Part shown: positions 57,394 to 64,000 of the stretch, one piece after another
How positions within the stretch are numbered: position 1 is the stretch's first letter
Layout: the number at the start of each line of letters is the position of its first letter
DNA from: Myxococcales bacterium
GTDB taxonomy: Bacteria; Myxococcota_A; Polyangia; Haliangiales; Haliangiaceae
Reading direction: 5' to 3'
Length of the DNA: 64,000 nucleotides
Assembly (NCBI GenBank): GCA_028287115.1
Contig: JAQBQF010000020.1
Span: 1 to 64,000, forward strand
The notes under the pieces: generated by a model
What the model saw: only the letters and a program-made list of their open reading frames with translations
Told to the model about the DNA's origin: nothing
The model's database searches: none
Translations under genes and position numbers: made by a program

Positions 57394-58239
57394 GTGGATC
57401 GCTTCTACCTCCTAGCGCCCGCCCTGCTGCTGCTGGTGACCTTCCTCATCAGCTTCATCGTGTATTGCGCGTTGTGCGCGATCGGCCGGTCGCCCGACGT
57501 GCGCGACGTCAAGCACAACAAGCTGTTCGGACCATTCGTCGCGAGCTTCTTGGTGTGGCTCCTGGGGCCCATCGAGCGATTGCTGATCGGCCGCGTGTCG
57601 CCGAACGTGATCACGACGCTGTCGCTGCTGATGTGCGCGATCACGGGGCTCGCCGCTGGGCTCGGTCACTTGCCCGGCGCGGTGTGGCTGTATTCGTTTG
57701 CCGGCATTCTCGACGTGCTCGACGGCCGGCTCGCCCGCCTCGGCGGCAAGCAGAACGCGGCCGGCGCGCTGTTCGATTCGGTCAGCGACCGGTGGGGCGA
57801 GCTGTTCGTGTTCACCGGGTACGCCTGGTATCTCCACGACTCGATCGCGCTGCTCGCGGTGATGGGCGCGGTCGCAGGCTCGATGATGGTGAGCTACACG
57901 CGTGCGCGCGCCGAAGGCCTCGGGATCGCGCTCGCCGGTGGCGTCATGCAACGTGCGGAGCGCGTCGTGCTGGTCGCCGGCGGGACCCTGTTCGCTTCTT
58001 GGTACGCGGTTAATCTCGATAACGATGACGCGGTCGTGCCGATCCTCGGCGTGACGATGCTGCTGTGCGCGGTCGCATCGACGGCAACCGCCCTGAACCG
58101 TTGGATCGTCGCGCATCGCGAGCTCGCGAAGCGAATCGCCGTGCCGGTCGTGATCGAAGTTGCCGAGACGATTCCCGCGTCGCGCGCGCTCGCGCCGGCG
58201 GCCGATCTTCGCAAGGTCCGTCCGCTCGAGCAGCACTAG
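57394..58239 (+). CDS. CDP-alcohol phosphatidyltransferase family membrane enzyme
   Basis: 281 residues with several transmembrane helices (LLAPALLLLVTFLISFIVYCALC at the N-terminus). The family signature D-G-x2-A-R-x8-G-x3-D-x3-D is complete in LDGRLARLGGKQNAAGALFDSVSDRWGE near residue 108-135, which provides the metal-binding aspartates. Role: transfers a phosphoalcohol from a CDP-alcohol to another alcohol in phospholipid (for example phosphatidylinositol or phosphatidylglycerol) synthesis; the headgroup cannot be told from the sequence. Overlaps the convergent xthA gene by 4 bases. Confidence 0.9.
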   Translation: MDRFYLLAPALLLLVTFLISFIVYCALCAIGRSPDVRDVKHNKLFGPFVASFLVWLLGPIERLLIGRVSPNVITTLSLLMCAITGLAAGLGHLPGAVWLYSFAGILDVLDGRLARLGGKQNAAGALFDSVSDRWGELFVFTGYAWYLHDSIALLAVMGAVAGSMMVSYTRARAEGLGIALAGGVMQRAERVVLVAGGTLFASWYAVNLDNDDAVVPILGVTMLLCAVASTATALNRWIVAHRELAKRIAVPVVIEVAETIPASRALAPAADLRKVRPLEQH

Positions 58240-59000
58240 ATCGTGGCAATGACCGGCGCGTGATCGCTCGGGTCTTTGCCCTTGCGCGCGTTGCGATCGA
58301 TCGTGCAGCTCGTGCAGCGCTCGGCGACCGTGCGCGTGGCGAGGATGTGATCGATCCGCAGGCCTTGATTCTTGAAGAACGAGACGCCGCGGTAGTCCCA
58401 CCACGAGTACACGCCGCCCTCGGGCGTGTGCTTCCGGAATAGATCGACGAGGCCGAACGCGACGACCTCCGCGAGCGCGGCACGCTCGGCGGGGCTGCAG
58501 TGGATCTGACCGGCCCATTTTTCCGGCGACCACACGTCGCGGTCATCGGCGGTGACGTTCATGTCACCGCAGACGACGAGCGAGGACTCCGGCGTTGCGT
58601 GGCGATCGAGATAGAGACGTAGGCGGTGATACCAGGCGAGCTTGTATGGAAATTTTTCGGACGCGAGATCTTGGCCGTTCGGGACGTAGACGTTGACGAC
58701 GCGAAGATCACCGGCGGTCGCGGCGATCACGCGCGCTTCGTCGTCGGGCTCGCCGTCACCGAACCCGCGCGTGACGTCGACGAGGGGCAGCTTCGACACG
58801 ATGGCAACGCCGTTGTAGCTGCGCTGCCCAAAAGTCGCGACCTCGTAGCCGAGGCCTCGCAGGACGTCTCCTGGAAACCCGGAATCTTCGACCTTGGTCT
58901 CCTGCAGGCACAGAACATCGGGTTGCTCCGCCGTCATCCACGCCACCAAACGATCGGTACGTGCGCGAATCGAATTGATGTTCCAGGTCGCGAGCTTCAC
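58236..59000 (-). CDS. xthA: Exodeoxyribonuclease III
   Basis: 254 residues from GTG 59000, chosen because the mature family start (KLATWNINSIRAR) is right after it. Catalytic blocks: LCLQETKVED (metal-binding Glu), YNGVAIVSKLPL, CGDMNVTADDRDVW (Asp/Asn) and SDHAPVIA (the His-Asp pair) at the C-terminus. Length is usual. Role: AP endonuclease and 3'-5' exonuclease in base-excision repair. No neighbouring repair genes. Confidence 0.96.
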   Translation of the reverse strand: MKLATWNINSIRARTDRLVAWMTAEQPDVLCLQETKVEDSGFPGDVLRGLGYEVATFGQRSYNGVAIVSKLPLVDVTRGFGDGEPDDEARVIAATAGDLRVVNVYVPNGQDLASEKFPYKLAWYHRLRLYLDRHATPESSLVVCGDMNVTADDRDVWSPEKWAGQIHCSPAERAALAEVVAFGLVDLFRKHTPEGGVYSWWDYRGVSFFKNQGLRIDHILATRTVAERCTSCTIDRNARKGKDPSDHAPVIATI

Positions 59001-59091
59001 GGAGTGGGAACCTACATCGGTCCATACCGTCGGTCGCAGATGGCGGCCATGCAACTGGCACGGGTGATGGATGTCTTCGGGAATACGAGAG

Positions 59092-59120
59092 CCGTCTAGA
59101 ACCGTCTAACCGACGTTAGA
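59092..59120 (+). promoter_or_regulatory. Direct and inverted repeats upstream of the 44-residue gene (possible operator)
   Basis: CCGTCTA occurs at 59092-59098 and again at 59102-59108, exactly 10 bp apart, and TCTAAC (59105-59110) / GTTAGA (59115-59120) form an inverted repeat with a 4-base spacer. The arrangement is phased with the DNA helix and located 33-60 bases before the start of the small gene at 59153. Candidate operator; the binding protein is unknown. Confidence 0.45.
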
Positions 59121-59152
59121 TCGACATTCCCTCTCGTACGTGAGGATCCAGT

Positions 59153-59287
59153 ATGAAGGCTCAGAACGACCTTTCGCTGTGGAACATCATCGAACGCCTT
59201 CAACGCCGGCTCGAACGGCAGGGCATGAGTCCCGCGAACACGGATCGCGCGATCACGTTGGCGCTGCGCGCGATCGCCAGCCGTTAG
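59153..59287 (+). CDS. Possible 44-residue protein
   Basis: ATG 59153 with GAGGA upstream opens a 44-residue frame: a helical, Arg/Leu-rich peptide (LWNIIERLQRRLERQGMSPAN, then AITLALRAIASR). It ends 3 bases into the convergent polyhydroxyalkanoate-type gene. The length is too short for a family assignment. The upstream phased repeats, the ribosome binding site and the amphipathic character favour a real small gene; I give moderate confidence. Confidence 0.5.
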   Translation: MKAQNDLSLWNIIERLQRRLERQGMSPANTDRAITLALRAIASR

Positions 59288-59592
59288 CTCGTCGGTAGCT
59301 GCGACGTCTCGTTCGCCGGATCGAGATACTTCGCGAGCTTGCCGTGGATGTAGTCCTTGGCGCGATTGCGCCACAGGAACCCAGGGTCCTCGCCTTTGAA
59401 GCGAGCGTGCCCGTCACCGAGGCTGAGCTCGCCTTCGATCTTCACGACCAGATACTTGCCCGAGAACCGCGCGCGCGAATCATCGAGCCAGGTGGCTTTG
59501 ATGCCGTGGCGGTTCGACAGGTACTCGCCCAGGAGCTTGAGGCGTGTCCGCGCGTCCTCGTCAGCGAGCGAGTACGGAAAGTCGATCTCCAT
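59284..59592 (-). CDS. Polyhydroxyalkanoic-acid-system-like small protein
   Basis: 102 residues. It has the layout of the PHA_gran_rgn family: MEIDFPYSLADEDARTRLKLLGEYLSNRHGIKATW, strands GKYLVVKIEGELSLGDGHARF, and an amphipathic C-terminal helix (FLWRNRAKDYIHGKLAKYL). Members are about 90-100 residues and are often found near polyhydroxyalkanoate or other storage genes, though many occur in bacteria without PHA. No PHA synthase is in the window, so its function here is undetermined. Identification is by pattern only. Confidence 0.55.
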   Translation of the reverse strand: MEIDFPYSLADEDARTRLKLLGEYLSNRHGIKATWLDDSRARFSGKYLVVKIEGELSLGDGHARFKGEDPGFLWRNRAKDYIHGKLAKYLDPANETSQLPTS

Positions 59593-59622
59593 CGCTTACT
59601 CCTTGCGTGTGTACCACGGACT

Positions 59623-59982
59623 TCACGGCGAGGTCTCGCGCTGGGGATGATCGACGCTCGTCTCCAGCACACGGCGTTGGGCTTCCGTGAGCTGTCGCTC
59701 GCAGGCCTCGAACGCGACGTGAGTGGCAGCGTTGACCAGGCAGTCGCGGATCGCCGGCGGCCACGCTCCGTCGACGCAGGCTTGCGCGAGCGAGTCGCGC
59801 ATCGCGGGCAGTTGGTCGGTCACGGCGCGGCGGGTCGCGGGATCGACCGTCGCTCGGGACAGCTCCTCCCGCGCGATCGTGAAGAACCGACCCGCGACGG
59901 TCCCACACGGCGCGCCTTCGCTCGACTTCGCGCGGCATCCCGCCCCGGACACGAGCAGGATCACCACGACGAGGCTTCGCAT
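59623..59982 (-). CDS. Small lipoprotein of unknown function
   Basis: 119 residues from ATG 59982, followed by a lipoprotein signal (SLVVVILLVSGAGCRAKS, cysteine near 17). The body is helical and contains four further cysteines (APCGTVAGRFF, LAQACVDGAW, RDCLVNAATHVAFEACERQL), perhaps paired. No family recognised. It precedes the PHA-type gene on the same strand by 31 bases, so the two may be co-transcribed; its start lies 65 bases from the divergent YfhO-like gene. Confidence 0.7.
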   Translation of the reverse strand: MRSLVVVILLVSGAGCRAKSSEGAPCGTVAGRFFTIAREELSRATVDPATRRAVTDQLPAMRDSLAQACVDGAWPPAIRDCLVNAATHVAFEACERQLTEAQRRVLETSVDHPQRETSP

Positions 59983-60047
59983 CCTGAGGTTTTCGGCCTG
60001 CCACGCAAACGTGTCAAGCCCCCGGGTCGCATGCTCTAGTCTCGGCC

Positions 60048-62180
60048 GTGACCCTCCGGCCGCGATCGCTCCCGTTGCTCGCACTCGCACTTGCGGTGGC
60101 GGTGCTGGTCGTGCAAGCGAGAGTGATCGCCGGTGGCAAGACCTGGGACGATCTGGGTTACCACACCGATGTCGCACCGAGCCGTCTTGCCGCAGCGAGC
60201 GCGATCGCGCGCGGCAATTTGCCGGACTGGTGGGATGGCACCGGATTCGGAGTGCCACTCGCGTCCGAGCCAAGTCACGGCGCCGCGTATCCGGTGATCT
60301 GGCTCGCGCGATCCCCTCACGCGCTCGACCTCGTGATCGTGTTGCACGTGCTCTGGGCGGCGCTCGGGGTCGCGGTGTGGGCGCGCAGACGCTCGAGCGA
60401 AGTCGGCGCGCTTGTCGCCGGGATCCTCGTCGCGACGACCGGGCTCGTTACCAGCGCCGCGCTACGTGGTGCACTCCCCGCGCTCTCGCACCTGCCGTGG
60501 ATCGGCATGCTCGCGTGCTCGTTGCGCGACGACCGGCGGCCGCGCGCCGCGATCGGGATCGGCGTGCTCGTCGGTGCCGTCGGTCTCGCGGGACAATTCG
60601 GGCTCCTCGTCGATGCGGTCGTGCTCGCGCTCGTGCTCGGTGCGCGCCGCGAGACCTTGCGCTGGCTGTTGCCTGCACTCGGTGCGGGGCTCGCGATCGC
60701 CGCGGTTCAGTGGCTGCCGGCGGCGCTGTCGCTCGGTCGCACGGCGGGGGTCGACGTCCATGCGATGTCGCTGTCGCGGTTGATCGAGCTCGTCGTGCCG
60801 GGCAGCTTCGGTTCGAACGATCCTGCGCGCGCGGTCACCGCCGTTGCGGGCGCGCATGCATGGGCACCGAGTCTCTATGTCGGTGCCCCGATCCTCGCGC
60901 TCGCCACGGTGCAGCGGCCGTCACGCCGGCTCGCGATCGTGATGGGCGTGTTCGCGGTGCTGGCGTTCGTCGTCGGACGCGGCGGTTGGCCTGCGTGGCT
61001 CGGCGCGCCGGAGCTGCACCTGGCGGCGCTCGTGCTGGTCGCGGCTGCGCACGCGGGCGGCGGGCTCGATGCGCTGGTCGGTGGTGAACGCCGGGCGCTG
61101 TTCTCGCTCGTCGCGGCGACGATCGCTGCGGCGCTCGGGCTCGCCGCGGTCGCCGTGTTTCGCGCGACGCGCCACGACGTGTCTCCCGCGATCGATCGCG
61201 CGATCATCGACGGTGCGCTCGGTCTTGGCTGCATGATCGCCGCGGCGGTGCTCGTGTGGCGCGCGCCCAAGACCTGGAGGCCGCTGGTCCTCGCTCTGAT
61301 CGTCGCGCCGGGTGTCGGCGCCACGCCGTCTGTATCACCCGCGATCGGACGCTCGATCCTCGACGAGGAACCGGCGTGGGCCCGCGCCGCGGAACCGTCA
61401 CCCGTCCCGCGCCGCATGTTCCGTCCGGAGGTGATGTTCCAGCTGCCGAACGATCTGGAGACCGCGATCGCGAGCCTCGCCGGAACCTCGGCCGCGCGAT
61501 GGGGCATCGCAGCAGCGCGCAGTGACGACCCCGCACGGTCGCGGATCGACGATCGCGTGTGGGTCGCATCGGCGCAGGCCGGCGGCGAGCTGTTGCGACG
61601 GTTCGGGATCGGGCTCGCGGTGCTGCCGGCCGTCGTGTTCGACGCGAAGCAGATGCGCGAGCTGGGGCGGCGTTCCAACTGGGTGTTCGTCGCCTTTGAC
61701 ACGTGGTCACCTGCGAGCGTGATCGGCAGCTGGGAATGGACGCCGGATCTCGACGACGCGCTCGCGCGGCTATTTCCGGAAGGCGTTACCTCCGGCATCG
61801 CGCGCAGTCGGCTCGTGCTGTCCGGAACCGGGACCCCGAATCAGGAAGGTTCGATCCAGCCGGTGCCGTGCGCGATCGAGCGCTGGATCGATGGGGCGAT
61901 CGATCTGTCGTGTACGAGCACCGCCGACGCGTACGCGGTCGTCACCTCGTCCTCCGCGCGCGGATGGTCGGTTGCGATCGACGATCACGACGTCGACTGG
62001 GTCACGGCAGATGCGGTCCGCCGCGCCGTCGCGATCCCGGCGGGCACACATCGCGTCGCCTGGCGCTTCACGACGCCCGGCAGGCGCACGGCACTTCTGC
62101 TCGGCGCGGTCGGTGTGCTCGCGCTACTCGCGCTCTGGCTCGCTTCCGCGCGCCGGCCGGCAGGATCGTCAAGCAGCTGA
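60048..62180 (+). CDS. Polytopic membrane protein, YfhO-like
   Basis: 710 residues from GTG 60048. Roughly ten membrane-spanning stretches in the first 400 residues (LPLLALALAVAVLVVQARVIA, LVIVLHVLWAALGVAVWA, AIVMGVFAVLAFVVGRG and others), then a soluble C-terminal region of about 280 residues and a last hydrophobic segment (ALLLGAVGVLALLALWLAS). The N-terminus (YHTDVAPSRLAAASAIARGNLPDWWDGTGFGVPLASEPSHGAAYPVIW) resembles YfhO/GT-C-type membrane proteins in which a first periplasmic loop carries acidic residues. Could be a lipid-linked sugar transferase. Overlaps the convergent panE gene by 12 bases. Confidence 0.65.
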   Translation: MTLRPRSLPLLALALAVAVLVVQARVIAGGKTWDDLGYHTDVAPSRLAAASAIARGNLPDWWDGTGFGVPLASEPSHGAAYPVIWLARSPHALDLVIVLHVLWAALGVAVWARRRSSEVGALVAGILVATTGLVTSAALRGALPALSHLPWIGMLACSLRDDRRPRAAIGIGVLVGAVGLAGQFGLLVDAVVLALVLGARRETLRWLLPALGAGLAIAAVQWLPAALSLGRTAGVDVHAMSLSRLIELVVPGSFGSNDPARAVTAVAGAHAWAPSLYVGAPILALATVQRPSRRLAIVMGVFAVLAFVVGRGGWPAWLGAPELHLAALVLVAAAHAGGGLDALVGGERRALFSLVAATIAAALGLAAVAVFRATRHDVSPAIDRAIIDGALGLGCMIAAAVLVWRAPKTWRPLVLALIVAPGVGATPSVSPAIGRSILDEEPAWARAAEPSPVPRRMFRPEVMFQLPNDLETAIASLAGTSAARWGIAAARSDDPARSRIDDRVWVASAQAGGELLRRFGIGLAVLPAVVFDAKQMRELGRRSNWVFVAFDTWSPASVIGSWEWTPDLDDALARLFPEGVTSGIARSRLVLSGTGTPNQEGSIQPVPCAIERWIDGAIDLSCTSTADAYAVVTSSSARGWSVAIDDHDVDWVTADAVRRAVAIPAGTHRVAWRFTTPGRRTALLLGAVGVLALLALWLASARRPAGSSSS

Positions 62181-63215
62181 CGAGTCTTCGTTGCAGATTC
62201 GATCGAGCGTTTCGCGCGACGACTTCTGCGTCCCTTTCGCGATCGCCCAGACCGTGTCGACGATCCGCGCGTTCGCCGGCGTCGCGATGCCGTGCTTCTT
62301 GCCGCGGGTTACGACCTCGCCGTTCAAGAAATCGATCGCCGGCGTGCGGCCTCGCTCGATCGCCGCGAGCATCGATGATCGCATCCGGCGATAGCGCAAG
62401 CCGACCGCGAGGATCAACGCGTGCTTCGCCACGAGGCTCGCCGAGCCGCGCGATGCGCGGTCCGTATCCGACAGCGTGATCCAGTCGAGGTCGAGCGTGC
62501 CCGCGACCTTCTCGAGCTTGACGCCCTCGGCACGCGCGACGAGCGCGCATTCGGTCATGATGTCGAGCGCGAGCCGGCGATAGCGCTGGACGCGGACGAC
62601 AGGTCCGAGGCGCTCTCCCGCGATCGTGCCGAGCGAGGACACGGCGCAGTTGAGGGCGAGCTTGCTCCACCGTGCGCCGCGGAGATTCGCGGTCATCGTC
62701 ACGGGCCCGATCGCTTCGAGCAATTCGCCGACCCGCCGCAGATCCGGATCGAGATCGCCCGAGAGGCGACCGAGCTGGAACCCGCCCGCCGCCGTACGTT
62801 CGTAGCGGCCGGGCTCGGGCATCGACGCGCCCCACGCCACGACTCCGCCGATCACGCGCGACTCGCCGACGATCGCCGCGATCCGCTCCTCACATAAGCC
62901 GTTCTGTAAGATGACGACCTGCGCATCTTCGGCGAGATGAGGCAGGGCCGTGCGCGCGGCATCCTCGACGTTCGGCGGCTGGGTCGCGAGCACGCAAAGG
63001 TCATATTTTCCCTCGGGCGCGGGAGAGACCCAGCCACGCACGGTGCGTTCCTCGCCCTCATCGATCAGCCGATACCCGGCTTTGTCGACGGCCGCGCGAA
63101 TCTCCGCGTTCGTCGAGACGGCGGTCACCGCGGAGCCGACCTCGGTCAGGGTTGCCGCGACGATGCCGCCGATTCCGCCGGCGCCCATGACCAGGATCCT
63201 CGGTTGCGGGTTCAT
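62169..63215 (-). CDS. panE: Ketopantoate reductase family protein (PanE/ApbA)
   Basis: 348 residues, a little longer than classical PanE (about 300). Rossmann motif ILVMGAGGIGGIVAATLTEVGSAV at the N-terminus, VVILQNGLCEERIAAIVGESRVIGGVVAWGA, the catalytic lysine segment ARWSKLALNCAVSSLGTIAGE near 180-200 (Lys and Asn of the active site), and the C-terminal helical domain with RRMRSSMLAAIERGRTPAIDFLNGEVV. Role: NADPH-dependent reduction of 2-dehydropantoate in pantothenate/CoA synthesis, or a related 2-ketoacid reductase, since paralogues are frequent. No panB/panC nearby. Confidence 0.85.
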   Translation of the reverse strand: MNPQPRILVMGAGGIGGIVAATLTEVGSAVTAVSTNAEIRAAVDKAGYRLIDEGEERTVRGWVSPAPEGKYDLCVLATQPPNVEDAARTALPHLAEDAQVVILQNGLCEERIAAIVGESRVIGGVVAWGASMPEPGRYERTAAGGFQLGRLSGDLDPDLRRVGELLEAIGPVTMTANLRGARWSKLALNCAVSSLGTIAGERLGPVVRVQRYRRLALDIMTECALVARAEGVKLEKVAGTLDLDWITLSDTDRASRGSASLVAKHALILAVGLRYRRMRSSMLAAIERGRTPAIDFLNGEVVTRGKKHGIATPANARIVDTVWAIAKGTQKSSRETLDRICNEDSSAA

Positions 63216-63301
63216 CAGGTCACCTTTAACCCATGTCCGGGCCCACGAAAACCGCAGAACTTTGGGGAACTCCGCGGAAAGGGCTAGAATTCGCTTAACT
63301 C

Positions 63302-64000
63302 ATGCAGATCACCTTCTGGGGGGTCCGGGGAAGTTACCCGGTGCCCGGCGCAGCAACCGTGCGCTATGGGGGTCAGACCTCGTGTGTCGAGGCACGCACC
63401 GCACATGGTGAGTGTCTGATCGTCGATGCCGGCACCGGTCTGCGTGCACTCGGCAACAAGCTCGTGCGAGAGAGCGGCGGCGCGCCGGGGCACTATCACG
63501 TGCTGCTCTCGCACGTGCACTGGGATCACATCCAGGGGCTTCCGTTTTTCTCGCCGGCCTACATTCCCGGTACTCGGATCTCGGTCTACGCGCTGCTGAC
63601 TGCCGCCGACGAGCTGAACCAGGTGATCGGCGGCATCACGCGCCACGAATTTTTTCCGATGCCGCTCGAGGCGGTGCCGGCGCAGTTCGAGTTTCATCAG
63701 GTCGAGCCCGCGGTCATGCTCTCGATCGAGGGCTTCAAGGTCGTCCCGATCGCGCTCAACCATCCATTCGGATCGGTCGGCTACCGGATCGAGGCCGATG
63801 GCTCGTCGTGGGCGTACGTCTCCGATACCGCGCCGTTCACGGAGGTGCTCCACAAGCAGCACTTCCTGTCCGGACCCGAGCCGCTGTCCGCGGGCGATCG
63901 CACGGCTCTCACCGCGATGCGCGAAGCCTTGATGAAGCAGCTGCGGGGCGTCGATACCGTCGTCTACGACACGCACTTCTTGCCCGAGGAGTATGCGCGG
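63302..64000 (+). CDS. Metallo-beta-lactamase-fold hydrolase, N-terminal part (cut by window end)
   Basis: At least 233 residues; continues beyond the window. MQITFWGVRGSYPVPGAATVRYGGQTSCVEA opens the family that includes cAMP-phosphodiesterase/RNase Z-like hydrolases, followed by VDAGTGLRALG and the metal motif HVHWDHIQGLPFF near residue 71. Later ligands are in IALNHPFGSVGYRIE, YVSDTAPF and VYDTHFLPEEYA. Role: zinc-dependent hydrolysis; the specific substrate cannot be fixed because the C-terminus is missing. It is divergent from panE with an 86-base gap. Confidence 0.88.
   Translation, partial: MQITFWGVRGSYPVPGAATVRYGGQTSCVEARTAHGECLIVDAGTGLRALGNKLVRESGGAPGHYHVLLSHVHWDHIQGLPFFSPAYIPGTRISVYALLTAADELNQVIGGITRHEFFPMPLEAVPAQFEFHQVEPAVMLSIEGFKVVPIALNHPFGSVGYRIEADGSSWAYVSDTAPFTEVLHKQHFLSGPEPLSAGDRTALTAMREALMKQLRGVDTVVYDTHFLPEEYAR

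Overview
This is a 64 kb chromosomal segment of a very GC-rich, gene-dense Gram-negative bacterium. Its gene content points to Myxococcota (class Deltaproteobacteria in older schemes), plausibly a Haliangium/Kofleria-like or Polyangia lineage. Pointers are a stand-alone PilZ protein of the Myxococcus-paralogue type with PEGA repeats, a DUF4388 protein, a C-terminus resembling the MYXO-CTERM sorting signal, many short lipoproteins, thrombospondin-type-3 repeats in an outer-membrane protein, and a sigma-54 cluster that carries HPr kinase together with RapZ. The taxonomic call is inference. No tRNA, rRNA, CRISPR array, phage or insertion sequence was recognised.

Layout. 0-5.2 kb: the stress operon prkA-(small RHH-like gene)-yeaH-spoVR followed by a PP2C phosphatase; prkA is cut by the left edge. 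5.2-12 kb: a secreted phosphoesterase (+), then a minus-strand run truD-exbB-exbD-tonB-TSP3 outer-membrane protein, an energised outer-membrane module. 12-17.3 kb: a ChaN-like lipoprotein, two exported proteins of unknown role, and a minus-strand bamD-lipoprotein-TPR group. 17.4-22.1 kb: lipoprotein-mnmG-FadL porin, with stop/start overlaps, then a small TM2-like protein. 22.2-24.2 kb: a MoxR ATPase/VWA pair. 24.4-28.2 kb: a GH13 trehalose-synthase-like lipoprotein and a LamB maltoporin, an apparent sugar acquisition pair. 28.2-33.5 kb: PilZ-PEGA protein, biotin carboxylase and a histidine kinase. 33.7-42.3 kb: pyrG, then rpoN-hpf-ptsN-hprK-rapZ-ptsH-ptsI, a nitrogen-type PTS that has no sugar permease here and is therefore probably regulatory. 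42.3-45.7 kb: a small accessory patch with a 57-bp tandem duplication, a DUF222-like HNH nuclease and a multi-domain immunity-like protein. 45.8-51.3 kb: a metalloprotease/beta-propeller/beta-barrel fusion, a degenerate kinase-like protein and a DUF4388 protein. 51.3-53.7 kb: TlpA thioredoxin-REC-CobW metallochaperone operon with a possible His-rich micropeptide. 53.7-64 kb: transglutaminase-like lipoprotein, SDR protein, MYXO-CTERM-like surface protein, CDP-alcohol phosphatidyltransferase, xthA, small proteins, a YfhO-like membrane protein, a ketopantoate-reductase-like protein and a truncated metallo-beta-lactamase-fold enzyme.

The most unusual non-coding feature is a pair of inverted arrays of the hexamer RCTCGT/ACGAGY. 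One is at 32.02-32.09 kb and one at 53.46-53.65 kb. In both, the two arms are separated by about 105 bp and the element lies between the 3' ends of convergent genes, as expected for a repeat family acting as a bidirectional terminator or RNA-processing hairpin. Other points of interest are the immunity-like protein without a visible toxin, the GH13 lipoprotein/maltoporin pair, a REC domain lacking its conserved lysine, and PAAKK- and QTPRGP-type low-complexity tails on exported proteins.
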